A stretch of DNA of 64,000 nucleotides from Timaviella obliquedivisa GSE-PSE-MK23-08B (GCA_019358855.1 JAHHII010000019.1:1-64000), one strand, 5' to 3'; shown: positions 17,801-29,191, counted from the stretch's first letter. Program-made: numbers and translations. The notes: generated by a model not told the origin, from the letters alone.

Positions 17801-17920
17801 ATTGCTAGAAATTGCTAAAACTGGAGTAGAACGGGCGATCGCCACTGAGAAAGAGAGGGCGTTGCCTTTAACACAGCGAAGCTTTCCCATCCATGACACA
17901 GCAACTTGGAGCTTTAAGTT
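17801..17920 (+). repeat. TA-array direct repeat, copy R4 (right boundary)
   Basis: Fourth copy, closing the array. The first 60 bases match R3 closely (GAAATTGCTAAAACTGGAGT and the GGCGATCGCCACTGA core); the distal part is more diverged (CACAGCGAAGCTTTCCCATC). It stands between the RelE-like gene and the subtilase gene, about 70 bases before the latter. Confidence 0.8.
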
Positions 17921-17991
17921 GGCATTTGAGTACGCGATCGCCAACAAAATCAGTCAAGCTTAATTAAAGTTGTCTAAGTTGAGTTGAATCT

Positions 17992-19542
17992 ATGAATATG
18001 ACGGGTTCAGATCCCTTTTCAAAGCCCTCAAAGTCCTCACTGTGGATGTCTGCCGATCGCCATCCGCTGATTGCACAAGGGTTACGTAAGCAACAGGTTC
18101 TGGGACGAGCGATCGCCAAATCTAGTAGCCTTGTTCGTGCTGCTGGCACATCGCAACAGCGGCTGAAGGGTAAACTAGAAAGCAGCGACGGGTTTGATTC
18201 TAGCGCAGACACATCCAGGTTCGACCCGAATGCTCGGAATTCTTATGTTGATAGTTTTACGTTAAAGCGATTAAAGCAAGGACAGCGGGTAGAAGTAACG
18301 GTTACGTCTCGACAGTTTAATCCAGTGATCAAGCTGGTGAATGATCGAACTCGGCGATCGGTGTTATATGGCGATAATATTGGGTCTACTGACCCTAAAT
18401 CTATTTTTTTTAATACTAATTCTCGCCTCACTTTTACTGTACAGCGTCAGGCTAAGTACTCTATTAAGGTGAGCAGTTTATCGGCACGCGAATCGGGAAA
18501 TTATCAAGTTAAGTTTCGGTTCGTGAAAGCCCAGCCGACTTCAGATTTTAATTTTTTCTATGGGTCTGGATTGACGAACGCAGCAGCGGCAGTATCACAG
18601 GCAATCTCTTCGAGATACCCGCAAGGGGTCGCTCAACCCGTCTTTGCAGATGTGGCAAATTTGGGAGGAACATCGACTCGGTTAGACGTCGTGCAAGCGC
18701 CAGAGGTTTGGGCGCAAGGGTTTACGGGGCAAGGCGTGACGATCGCCATTATTGATGACGGTGTAGATTATAGTCATCCGGCTTTGCAGAATAACATTTG
18801 GAACAACGCGCGCGAAATTGCCAATAACGGTATTGATGACGATCGCAATGGTTTTGTTGATGATACATTGGGATGGAATTTTGTGGATAATAATAATGAT
18901 CCGAGCGATCGTTCTTTAGACGGGCATGGAACGCACGTAGCAGGAATTGCAGCCGCTAATGGGGATGAGGTAAAGGGCGTAGCGTTTAACGCAAAAATTA
19001 TGCCCATTAAGGTATTAGATAACGATGGAGGCTCTGATCTAGATATTGCCAAGGGCATTCAATATGCGGTTAACAATGGGGCAAAGGTGATTAATATGAG
19101 TTTGGGAGGCGAGGGATCATCGCTTGCACCTGAGCTTATTGAGGCGTTGCAGTTGGCGAAGCGATCGGGGGTAACCGTCATGATTGCGTCGGGGAATGAG
19201 CGGCAGAGTGGCGGGGCATTAAAACCTGGGAATCCGGCTCGGTTTGCGGCAGTGCAGGATTTGGGAATTGCAGTCGGAGCAGTCGATGACAGACGGTTTT
19301 TGTTCGAGGATTCCAATCCAGCAGGGGAGCAGCGGCTTAATTTTCTGGTGGCTCCTGGTGTGTCCGTGCGATCGACTTTGCCAGGTGGAGAGTATGGATT
19401 TTTGAGTGGAACTTCGATGGCAACGCCTCATGTGGCTGGGGTTGTGGCTTTAATGTTAAGTGCTAATCCAAGTTTGACGGTGGATCAAATCGAAGACATT
19501 TTAGCAAGGACTGCGAGGCAGGATGTGCGGTTGACACCTTAG
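17992..19542 (+). CDS. S8 family subtilisin-like serine peptidase with N-terminal PPC-like domain
   Basis: A 516-residue protease. The catalytic triad is intact: Asp255 in AIIDDGVDYSHP, His312 in DGHGTHVAG, Ser475 in LSGTSMATPHVAG, with the oxyanion Asn in MIASGNE. Residues ~85-180 (DSFTLKRLKQGQRVEV to GNYQVKFRFV) look like a pre-peptidase C-terminal (PPC) beta-sandwich, here placed before the catalytic domain. No classical signal peptide is visible. A 149 bp MITE abuts the stop codon; removing it restores the same TAG, so the gene is not truncated by it. Confidence 0.9.
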   Translation: MNMTGSDPFSKPSKSSLWMSADRHPLIAQGLRKQQVLGRAIAKSSSLVRAAGTSQQRLKGKLESSDGFDSSADTSRFDPNARNSYVDSFTLKRLKQGQRVEVTVTSRQFNPVIKLVNDRTRRSVLYGDNIGSTDPKSIFFNTNSRLTFTVQRQAKYSIKVSSLSARESGNYQVKFRFVKAQPTSDFNFFYGSGLTNAAAAVSQAISSRYPQGVAQPVFADVANLGGTSTRLDVVQAPEVWAQGFTGQGVTIAIIDDGVDYSHPALQNNIWNNAREIANNGIDDDRNGFVDDTLGWNFVDNNNDPSDRSLDGHGTHVAGIAAANGDEVKGVAFNAKIMPIKVLDNDGGSDLDIAKGIQYAVNNGAKVINMSLGGEGSSLAPELIEALQLAKRSGVTVMIASGNERQSGGALKPGNPARFAAVQDLGIAVGAVDDRRFLFEDSNPAGEQRLNFLVAPGVSVRSTLPGGEYGFLSGTSMATPHVAGVVALMLSANPSLTVDQIEDILARTARQDVRLTP

Positions 19543-19690
19543 GGAGTTGCAATTAAATAACGCCCCAAACCGCCCCCTAAATCCCCAATTCTGGGGGACG
19601 TCCGAACCTGTCAAAGTCCCCTAGAATGGAGGCTTTAGGGGGCTGACAAGTCAATGCATCCCATTGGGGTTTTATTTTCACGCAACTCCC
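19542..19690. mobile_element. MITE-like element, TIR GGGAGTTGC, target duplication TTA
   Basis: A 149 bp non-coding element. It begins GGGAGTTGC and ends GCAACTCCC, flanked on both sides by TTA (19539-19541 and 19691-19693). The interior contains a C-rich arm (CCCCCTAAATCCCCAATTCT) and its near complement (TAGGGGGC), the same core found in the two MITEs at 30970 and 32274, which carry different termini. TNA-type duplications suggest mobilisation by an IS5-like transposase. The element is inserted exactly at the stop of the subtilase gene. Confidence 0.75.
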
Positions 19691-19787
19691 TTAGTGATAG
19701 TTCTAAAGTTCCTATCCTATCGGCGTCGCAAATCTCTCAAAAGCTCTATGATTATGGGCACTTATTTTATTTACGGAGCAATTAGCT

Positions 19788-21380
19788 GTGGGAGATCAGG
19801 GTACCGGATTAGCGCGAATAGGAGATGCAGGAGCAATCGCCCAACTGATTCAAAAAGCCATACTTACTGAGGCAGTGCGCGTCAAAGTACTGCAACAAAC
19901 CAGCGATTTGCAGGTATTTCTAGAATCGTCCCGTCTACCCGATCGCCAACTGGCTCAGGTGGTCTATGCCACTTTTGTAGGATTAGGTTCTCCTGCTATT
20001 CGATCGCTGCGAGTTTCTGGACAGCAAGGGCAAGATGTCGTCTGGACACAGCAATTCACACTAGAAAATGGGTCGCAAGCGGCGGCGGTAGAGACTCTTT
20101 CAAGGAGTAAGCCGCCTGATCAACGTCGGGTCAGCAAGCAATCTTCATCCCTGCACCCTGTTAATTTTTTGTCACGCCATCCCAAGATTGTGCTGCTTTT
20201 GCTCCCGATTATGATCACCAGTCTTCTAGCGGGAATAGGCTGGAGCTATTTGTCGCAAAGTCTAGGCGAAGTTGACCCTGAAACCGCTTCTACCGGAATA
20301 GCATTGCCTCCAGATTCAGTATCCTTCAACAGCCCTGAGCCTTTAACGCCCAACAGCCCCACCGCTTCGACCATTGCAGCAAACTTACCAAATCCTAAGG
20401 CAACAGAGCCAATTATTTCAATTAAGGCAGTGGGCGATATTGTACCAGGAACAAACTTTCCCAGCGATCGACTGCCAGAAGGCGACGGGCAGTTTCTCTT
20501 TGCTGATGTTCAGCGCTTTTTAGGCGACACAGATATTCTGTTCGGCAACTTTGAAAGCACAATGACCGACTATCCCTACGTTGCCAAAGATATTAGTCAG
20601 GGCATGACGTTTGCATTTCGTTCACCGCCCACGTTTGCCAATGTGCTTAAAGAAACGGGCTTTGATGTCATGAGTGTAGCGAACAATCACTCGTTCGATT
20701 TTTCTGATCAGGGCTTTGCTGACACCGTTAACAACATTGAGCAAGTGGGCATTAAGGCGATCGGGCAGAAAGGACAAATTTCCTATCTCAAAGTTAAAGG
20801 TGAAACGATCGCCTTCATTGGTTTTAGCTATTTACCCGACCATAATTTTATGGGTGATCTAGAAGCCGCAAAAGCGTTAGTTGATCAGGCAAAACAGCAG
20901 GCAAAGATCATTGTTATTTCAGTTCATCAAGGCGCAGAAGGCAGTGATGCCATTCATACTTACAATCAGTCAGAGTCATTTTTGGGTGAAGATCGGGGGA
21001 ATTCAGTTCAGTTTGCCCGTACCATGATTGACCAAGGAGCCAGCTTAGTTTTAGGGCATGGGCCGCATGTACTGCGATCGCTAGAACTCTACAAAAGCCG
21101 ACTGATCGCCTACTCTTTGGGCAACTTTATCGGCTATCGCACGTTGTCAAGCGACGGCGTTCTGGCAAACTCCATGATCTTGCAAGTCGAGATGAATAGC
21201 GAAGGTAGATTTGTTTCCGGCAAAATCATTCCGGTCATTTTAGATGCTAACGGCGTACCCTATATTGACAACAAATTTACCAGCGTTAGCATGGTGCGAA
21301 ACTTAGTTGAAAGTGATTTTTCAGTCACGCCCATCCTCATTGAAGAAGATGGAGAAATTGTCATTAACGAAGCAAAGTGA
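19788..21380 (+). CDS. CapA family protein (PGA_cap metallophosphatase-like domain)
   Basis: A 530-residue protein. Residues ~5-105 form a small alpha/beta domain seen at the N-terminus of several cyanobacterial membrane proteins. A membrane helix follows at ~140-165, then a Pro/Ser-rich linker. Residues ~210-500 are a CapA/PGA_cap domain with the calcineurin-like metal motifs VGDIVPG, FGNFEST, VANNHSFDF and GHGPHVLRS. Relatives act in poly-gamma-glutamate or capsule metabolism; the membrane anchor puts the catalytic part outside the cytoplasm. The start is GTG 19788. Confidence 0.85.
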   Translation: MGDQGTGLARIGDAGAIAQLIQKAILTEAVRVKVLQQTSDLQVFLESSRLPDRQLAQVVYATFVGLGSPAIRSLRVSGQQGQDVVWTQQFTLENGSQAAAVETLSRSKPPDQRRVSKQSSSLHPVNFLSRHPKIVLLLLPIMITSLLAGIGWSYLSQSLGEVDPETASTGIALPPDSVSFNSPEPLTPNSPTASTIAANLPNPKATEPIISIKAVGDIVPGTNFPSDRLPEGDGQFLFADVQRFLGDTDILFGNFESTMTDYPYVAKDISQGMTFAFRSPPTFANVLKETGFDVMSVANNHSFDFSDQGFADTVNNIEQVGIKAIGQKGQISYLKVKGETIAFIGFSYLPDHNFMGDLEAAKALVDQAKQQAKIIVISVHQGAEGSDAIHTYNQSESFLGEDRGNSVQFARTMIDQGASLVLGHGPHVLRSLELYKSRLIAYSLGNFIGYRTLSSDGVLANSMILQVEMNSEGRFVSGKIIPVILDANGVPYIDNKFTSVSMVRNLVESDFSVTPILIEEDGEIVINEAK

Positions 21381-21462
21381 AACCCTAGACACACGGCGCT
21401 AATGACTGATCAAGGCACGTTGTTTAACCGCATTATTTAACATAGTCTGCAATAGCCGCTCT

Positions 21463-21609
21463 ACGAAAGTGACAACACGGTTAGTGGTAAGTTATTTCAA
21501 TTGGATTTGGCGGCATAGTCAATTCAAGGCAACGGCGGCTCAACGAGCAGAACTAACTGACCAAGCTTGGACTTGGCAGGACATTGTTACCTACCCCACA
21601 ATCCTTTAA
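21463..21609 (+). pseudogene. Transposase remnant, C-terminal part
   Basis: A 48-codon open frame without a start, ending at TAA 21607-21609. The residues YFNWIWRHSQFKATAAQRA and AWTWQDIVTYPTIL resemble the C-terminus of IS1-type transposases found in cyanobacteria, as I recall them. No upstream part of the gene, inverted repeats or target duplication could be found. The rest of the 21381-21867 gap holds no recognisable gene. Confidence 0.55.
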
Positions 21610-21867
21610 CGCACTACCGTTTTCTTAATCACCATTAGGGGTAACAAATTCTAGAGCAATTTGGATTCTATGCTTCCCTGTCTTTGGTATGAGTCTTTTC
21701 TAACACCGACGCATCCAGAAGAGAGATCTCTGTTCAACCTTCCCCTAAAGAAAAGGGATTATGGGGGTATCCTGCTCTTCAGCAATGCCGCAGCCCTTTA
21801 CCGATAAGTGCGGAGGCAAACTGGGAACCTTGGATCTGCATCTATACAAAGTTCATCCAAAAGTTCC

Positions 21868-22083
21868 ATGAGCGTATTCAAAATATTTACAATTATCTCT
21901 TCTGGGCTGTTGTCTTGCTCCAGCGCGGTTGCTTTAGCCAGTTGGCAAGAGATTTACTACCAGCCCGCCGAGGCGCTTGTCAAGGTACAGATCACTAATT
22001 GGGAAGCAGTGATTAAATCGGCGAACGATAAATTGTTTGATCTGAAAGTAGAAACTGGAATCATTCCAGCGCCTGTTAGCTAA
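21868..22083 (+). CDS. Small exported protein of unknown function
   Basis: A predicted protein of 71 residues from ATG 21868. The first ~24 residues (MSVFKIFTIISSGLLSCSSA) form a hydrophobic signal-like segment. The rest (WQEIYYQPAEALVKVQITNW and following) has no recognised domain. The frame is open to 21808, but the signal segment favours the later start. It ends convergently on the nnrD/nnrE gene with a 4-base overlap. Confidence 0.45.
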   Translation: MSVFKIFTIISSGLLSCSSAVALASWQEIYYQPAEALVKVQITNWEAVIKSANDKLFDLKVETGIIPAPVS

Positions 22084-23630
22084 GAGGCTTTACTCATTAA
22101 AACTTTTAGAGTCGGAATTAAAAATTCAACCAGTGTGGAAGCATCTACACCTAATTCTGTTCTCGCTTGACTAGCGGCGATTCCAGCTTGAGAATGCCAC
22201 CAAGTTGCACCAGTCACAATCGTTTCTACAACTGTTCCTTGCCTCGTTCCTTGAGCAAGTAGTCCTCCCATTACTCCAGTCAAGACATCGCCGCTACCAC
22301 CTCGTGCCAAAGCAGGTGTACTTTCCGGTATCACCCAGACCGATCCACTAGAATTTGCGATCGCTGTCCTGGCTCCCTTTAAAAGGACGATCGCCCCACT
22401 TCGCCGCGCCGCTTGCTGCACCGCCAAAATGCGATCGCCTTCTAGTAAACTTGGAAATAGCCGCTTGAACTCCCCAGGATGAGGCGTTAAAACAGTGGGC
22501 GCTTGTCGTTCTGCGAGGGAGGTACCCAGACTTGCTAAGATATTCAATCCATCCGCATCCAAAATTAAGGGACGATGACTTGCTAAAACCTGTTGCACCA
22601 CAAACTGCGCTTGCGGAGACAAACCACAGCCACAAGCGATCGCGTCATGCCGTTCCAGATCCAGATCTTCTGGCAATCGAGCAATTTCTCCTGCTGCTCC
22701 TTCCTCACACCCAACCACCAACGCATCTGGAATATGTCCCACCAACAGTAATCGCAGCGATTCTGGCACCGCGATCGACAGCATTCCGACTCCGCTAGCG
22801 CGGGCAGCAGAACTGGCAAGAATGGCTGCACCCAAGTACTGGCGAGAGCCGCAGACTAGCAGCAGATGACCCTGCTCGTATTTATGAGTGGTAGGAGGGC
22901 GATGCAGTGGTAGAGAAGCGATCGCTCCTTTTGAGGTAATCCGCTGTAGTTCTGGTGATTCTCCTAGCACTGCAAAAATATCACTTAAAGGCAAGCCAAA
23001 ATCAATTAGCTCTACCTGACCCATATACGCCAAAGCTGCATCTTGTAAGAACGCTCGCTTCCACAATCCCAGACAAAACGTGTGAGTCGCTTGAATCGCA
23101 GTGCCTAGAACGACTCCAGTATCAGTGTGAATACCAGAAGGAAGATCAATGCTGAGAATAGGACAAGACAGCGAATTGAGATGGGCGATCGCTTCTGCGA
23201 GAATGCCTTCTACCTGACGGTTTAAACCAAACCCGAATAACCCATCAATCAACACATCGCAATCATCCAACAAGTTCACGCGCTCTACTTGAAGAATACC
23301 CAAACTTATCCCATACTGCGCATGGTTCGCCGTCAATTCCTTCAAATGGGGCAGTGGACAGTAAACTAAAACCTCGTATCCATTCAGGTACAACTCCCGC
23401 GCCACAACCCAAGCATCTGCACCATTGTGCCCTGCCCCTACCAAAAACCCTACCTTTTGGGGAGCCGGATAAAGCTCCTGCACCCGCTGAGCAACTAACC
23501 CAGCAACTTTTTCCATCAGTGCTGCCACAGGCATACCTGCCGCAAATACTCGCGCTTCGATCTGGGTCATTTGGGCGGCTGTGACCGCAAAGCGCTGAAT
23601 TTGTTCTTGACGTTTCACGTTAAAGATCAT
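22080..23630 (-). CDS. nnrD: Bifunctional NAD(P)H-hydrate epimerase / ADP-dependent NAD(P)H-hydrate dehydratase
   Basis: Repairs hydrated NADH and NADPH. Residues ~1-220 are the YjeF_N epimerase domain (GMPVAALMEKVAG, VGAGHNGADAWVVAREL, LFGFGLNR, SIDLPSGIHTDTG). Residues ~230-510 are the ribokinase-like dehydratase with HKYEQGHLLLVCGS, VLTPHPGEFKRL and the catalytic ARGGSGDVLTGV. Domain order and length match the fused bacterial enzyme (nnrE-nnrD). ATG 23630 is preferred; a GTG at 23642 is also in frame. Confidence 0.9.
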   Translation of the reverse strand: MIFNVKRQEQIQRFAVTAAQMTQIEARVFAAGMPVAALMEKVAGLVAQRVQELYPAPQKVGFLVGAGHNGADAWVVARELYLNGYEVLVYCPLPHLKELTANHAQYGISLGILQVERVNLLDDCDVLIDGLFGFGLNRQVEGILAEAIAHLNSLSCPILSIDLPSGIHTDTGVVLGTAIQATHTFCLGLWKRAFLQDAALAYMGQVELIDFGLPLSDIFAVLGESPELQRITSKGAIASLPLHRPPTTHKYEQGHLLLVCGSRQYLGAAILASSAARASGVGMLSIAVPESLRLLLVGHIPDALVVGCEEGAAGEIARLPEDLDLERHDAIACGCGLSPQAQFVVQQVLASHRPLILDADGLNILASLGTSLAERQAPTVLTPHPGEFKRLFPSLLEGDRILAVQQAARRSGAIVLLKGARTAIANSSGSVWVIPESTPALARGGSGDVLTGVMGGLLAQGTRQGTVVETIVTGATWWHSQAGIAASQARTELGVDASTLVEFLIPTLKVLMSKAS

Positions 23631-23661
23631 AAATTGGTTCACTTTGGCGATTGCAATATGA

Positions 23662-25973
<2,312 letters not shown>

Positions 25974-25976
25974 GAG

Positions 25977-26678
25977 TTAATCCTGATCCACGATGTAGAA
26001 CACCAGATTAGACACCCAACCCAAGAGTTTGAAGTGCTTTCGATAAATCTGTAGATGGGTTGGAATCATTTCTAATACCTCTTGTTCAGAGAGTATATTG
26101 AGATTCTTTTCTTCAGCCCAAAACTTTTTACCTAGAAGCTTCAAAATGCGTCGAAACAAAAGCGGCGGCAACCAATGTACCAGAGGCAGAATGCTATGAA
26201 ATTCTACCGGATACCAACGGTTAGGCGTTGTGATGCAGCAAGTTTTACCCACTCGCAGTAGCTCTTGCACAAACGCAGTTTGCTGCTCTCGGCTGCCCAC
26301 ATGCTCAATTACGGCAAAGCTAACGACTAAATCAAAGCTTTTATCGGTAAATGGCAAGTTCAACCCATCGGCTTGAACATAGGTTAATCCAGGAAATTCT
26401 TGCTCTAAAAATGCGGCATCTTCAACGCCAACAGCCGTAATATTTTGAGGGTAAGGATAAAGTTTTTCAAAAAAATTTGAATCTTCCCGCAAGTCAGAAG
26501 TAACGCCCACATCTAGCACTGTCATGTCGGGCGTGGGCGGCGAAAACCGAGTTAATGATGCAAACATCTTTTGGCGGGCGTACCAAGAAATTTTGCTAAT
26601 CATTCCTCCCAAGTTAGGCTGAACGTAAAGGCTTTGTCCAAGTTGACTCGACTTACCTTTCTTGCTCATAGCCCTCAA
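25977..26678 (-). CDS. Class I SAM-dependent methyltransferase (operon middle gene)
   Basis: A 233-residue methyltransferase with motif I MTVLDVGVTSDLRED, acidic loop YVQADGLNLPF and post-I SFDLVVSFAVIEHV, the Methyltransf_11 pattern. Its start overlaps the end of the GT2 gene by 26 bases, so translation is likely coupled; an ATG three codons downstream is an alternative start. Its partners suggest it modifies a glycan or lipid-linked sugar. Confidence 0.8.
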   Translation of the reverse strand: MRAMSKKGKSSQLGQSLYVQPNLGGMISKISWYARQKMFASLTRFSPPTPDMTVLDVGVTSDLREDSNFFEKLYPYPQNITAVGVEDAAFLEQEFPGLTYVQADGLNLPFTDKSFDLVVSFAVIEHVGSREQQTAFVQELLRVGKTCCITTPNRWYPVEFHSILPLVHWLPPLLFRRILKLLGKKFWAEEKNLNILSEQEVLEMIPTHLQIYRKHFKLLGWVSNLVFYIVDQD

Positions 26679-27852
26679 TTCGCTTCATGGACATTGCCGA
26701 AATAAATAGTGCCGAAAACACAGTGCCAAACCCCATAATCAGCAGCGTCGCCGCAAAAGAAGCCCATTCAGGACGAGGCAACGGCATCAAGTTTGATTGC
26801 AACCACTGAGTCAGCAAGGTTGCCAAAATTGACCCACCGATAAAAATCAGCGTACTTCCTAACAGCAACCCTGTCTCTAAGTTGAAAAATTGATAGAATT
26901 TCCGCAAAAGCCGATTGTCTTTATCAAACCGACGGCTCCAAGAATAGGTTTTGGTATGGATTCCTAAACTCAGGATCTCGAACCCAACCACGCTAAAAAT
27001 GGTGGCAAAAATGCCTGTCACCACGCCCAGCGGACGACCCTCATATTGGGCGAACCCTAGCAGCACGACCAGATGCGTGATCATTCCCAAAGTCAACAGC
27101 ACCGATCCTGGCAGCAGAAATACTTTGTTAGGACAGTAAATCATCATCATTCGTAAACTGCGCCAGCCATCGGAAAAAGTGCGGAGTTTAGATTCGCCCA
27201 GGCGAGGTTGCAGAACGATCGGGATTTCAGCAATTTTTAGCCCTGCCAGTCCAGCATTAATGGCTAGCTCTAAGTTAAATTCCATGCCAGAGCTAACAGG
27301 TTGAATGCGATCGTAGGCGACATGACTGAAGCCTCGAAAGCCACAGTAAACGTCACTATAGGGCGTGTTGAACAGGAAGTTGAGGAGCGCCGTTAGCGCC
27401 GGATTGCCCACCAAACGGTGCAGCAAGGGAATCTTTTGGTTCCCTCCTTCTAAGTAGCGGCTGCCTGTGACAAAATCGTAGCCCCGATCGCCCAAGTACT
27501 CTAAAAACTTAGGAATCAGCGTAAAGTCATAGGTATCATCAGCATCGCCCATAATCAAATATTTGCCCTTAGCACTGGCAAACCCTTTAATATAGGCATT
27601 GCCATAGCCCCGCATTGGCTGATGCACCACCCGCGCGCCCATCCGCTCTGCGATCGCCACCGTATTGTCGGTTGAGCCATTATCACAAACCACGATCTCG
27701 CCGTTAATGCCTGCCGTCGCAAAAGTCCGTTGAATCTTTTCAATACAAATCCCGATCGCCTCTTCCTCGTTCAAACAAGGCATCACGACCGAAACTAACG
27801 GTCTACTGGGTTGAGGCATAGATGAAGCTTGGGGCAATACAGTCTGTGTCAT
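26653..27852 (-). CDS. Family 2 glycosyltransferase, polyprenyl-phosphate sugar transferase type
   Basis: A 399-residue GT-A enzyme. VSVVMPCLNEEEAIGICI and VVCDNGSTDNT open the nucleotide-sugar domain, and IMGDADDTYDF gives the DXD metal site. YCGFRGFSHVAY and GMEFNLELAI are typical of dolichol-phosphate-mannose-synthase-like enzymes. The C-terminal ~170 residues contain four hydrophobic helices. It would load a sugar on undecaprenyl phosphate for the downstream GT-C-like enzyme. Confidence 0.85.
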   Translation of the reverse strand: MTQTVLPQASSMPQPSRPLVSVVMPCLNEEEAIGICIEKIQRTFATAGINGEIVVCDNGSTDNTVAIAERMGARVVHQPMRGYGNAYIKGFASAKGKYLIMGDADDTYDFTLIPKFLEYLGDRGYDFVTGSRYLEGGNQKIPLLHRLVGNPALTALLNFLFNTPYSDVYCGFRGFSHVAYDRIQPVSSGMEFNLELAINAGLAGLKIAEIPIVLQPRLGESKLRTFSDGWRSLRMMMIYCPNKVFLLPGSVLLTLGMITHLVVLLGFAQYEGRPLGVVTGIFATIFSVVGFEILSLGIHTKTYSWSRRFDKDNRLLRKFYQFFNLETGLLLGSTLIFIGGSILATLLTQWLQSNLMPLPRPEWASFAATLLIMGFGTVFSALFISAMSMKRIEGYEQER

Positions 27853-27989
27853 GATTATGCGTGACGAATCGAACAGTCAATTAGAAAACGTGGGTGTTTG
27901 GGTAACGAGATAACTAGTTAATTTAAAGCAGATACTATCATGCCTGATCCCTCTTCTTACCTGCTTGAATATTCTGCCGCTTAAACACG

Positions 27990-29081
27990 ATGCAAATCCA
28001 AATTAAAACCTTCACGGTCAACAAACGCTTCCCGCTCACTATTAGCCGAGGCACCACTACCCACACCACCAACGTTTGGGTTTGCATCCAACAGGATGGC
28101 ATTGAAGGTTGGGGCGAAGCCTCCCCTTTTTCCGTGGGCAAACATCCTCAAGTCGTTGAAGTTCTTGTCGCAAAACTTCAAGCCGCAGTTCCCCATCTTC
28201 AACCCTTTTCTCCTTTTGATCAGCAGGCGATCGAACAAATTTGCTGCAATCTCAGCCTGCTTTCTGCTGCCCGTACTGCCATTGACCTTGCCCTCCACGA
28301 TTGGTTGGGCAAAAAAATTGGGCTTCCTCTTTGGCAACTGTGGGGACTCGATCGATCGCGCATTGTCGCCACCTCCGTCACCATCGGCATTAGTTCACCC
28401 GCAGCCGCCCAGCAACGAATGCTCGACTGGCTACAGGTCACTCCGGTTAAAGCGGTTAAGGTGAAGCTAGGCAGCCCAGAAGGCACAGATGCTGATCAAG
28501 CCATGCTATTGGCAGTCAAAGAAGTTGCGCCTGTGGATGCAAAATTCAGCATTGACGCGAATGGCGGCTGGAACTTGGAAGAAGCGATCGCCCTTTCCTC
28601 CTGGCTTGCCGATCAGGGCATTACCTACATTGAACAGCCTTTGCCCGCCGGACAAGAGCAAGATTTACCGATTCTCTACCGCCAATCGCCTTTGCCTATT
28701 TTTGTCGATGAGAGTTGTTTCACTAGCTCAGATATTCCTGCTTTGAGCGATCGCGTCCATGGCATCAACATCAAACTCATGAAGTCTGGCGGACTCACTG
28801 AAGCCTTGCGCATGGTACACACTGCTCAAGCTCACGGCTTGCAAATCATGCTGGGCTGCTACTCAGACAGCATCCTTGCCAACACTGCTGCCGCCCATCT
28901 CGCCCCCTTTGCCGATCATCTTGACCTAGACAGCCATCTCAATCTTATTAACGATCCCTTCACTGGAGCCACAACGCAAGATGGCTACCTAATTCCTACT
29001 CATTTACCAGGTCTAGGGGTTGGGTTAAATTCTGGCATTGCTGAATCAAAATATGAATCCTTCAAAGTCCCTTTCCCTTAG
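27990..29081 (+). CDS. Enolase-superfamily dipeptide epimerase / N-acetyl-D-glutamate racemase (DgcA-like)
   Basis: A 363-residue enolase-superfamily enzyme. Metal ligands are in SIDANGGW (Asp), YIEQPL (Glu) and FVDESC (Asp). The catalytic Lys pair is in VKVKLG and INIKLMKSGG. This set matches L-Ala-D/L-Glu epimerases and the related DgcA. A DUF1611 (DgcN-like) gene lies 680 bases downstream on the same strand, which supports a role in D-glutamate or muropeptide metabolism. The last seven codons and the stop lie inside an interspersed repeat, so the native C-terminus may have been altered. Confidence 0.8.
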   Translation: MQIQIKTFTVNKRFPLTISRGTTTHTTNVWVCIQQDGIEGWGEASPFSVGKHPQVVEVLVAKLQAAVPHLQPFSPFDQQAIEQICCNLSLLSAARTAIDLALHDWLGKKIGLPLWQLWGLDRSRIVATSVTIGISSPAAAQQRMLDWLQVTPVKAVKVKLGSPEGTDADQAMLLAVKEVAPVDAKFSIDANGGWNLEEAIALSSWLADQGITYIEQPLPAGQEQDLPILYRQSPLPIFVDESCFTSSDIPALSDRVHGINIKLMKSGGLTEALRMVHTAQAHGLQIMLGCYSDSILANTAAAHLAPFADHLDLDSHLNLINDPFTGATTQDGYLIPTHLPGLGVGLNSGIAESKYESFKVPFP

Positions 29082-29170
29082 GAGAGGGATTTAGGGAGGG
29101 GTCTGTCGCGCTGCGTTGTCGAAACCTAACCCCTAGCCCCTTCCCTGCGAGGGCAGGGGAACATGATTTT
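29061..29170. repeat. Interspersed repeat family B, copy 2
   Basis: Same family as 12295-12404: CCTTTCCCTTAGGAGAGG, then GCTGCGTTG, then CCTAACCCCTAGCCCCTTCC and GAGGGCAGGGGAAC. Its left end overlaps the last 21 bases of the dipeptide epimerase gene and supplies its TAG stop (29079-29081). Confidence 0.75.
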
Positions 29171-29191
29171 CATATCGCAATTCAGCAGCGC

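Noticed and set aside
19500-19700. MITE insertion truncating the subtilase gene
   Set aside because: Removing the 149 bp element and one TTA leaves the same CCT TAG codons, so the reading frame ends at the same place with or without the element.
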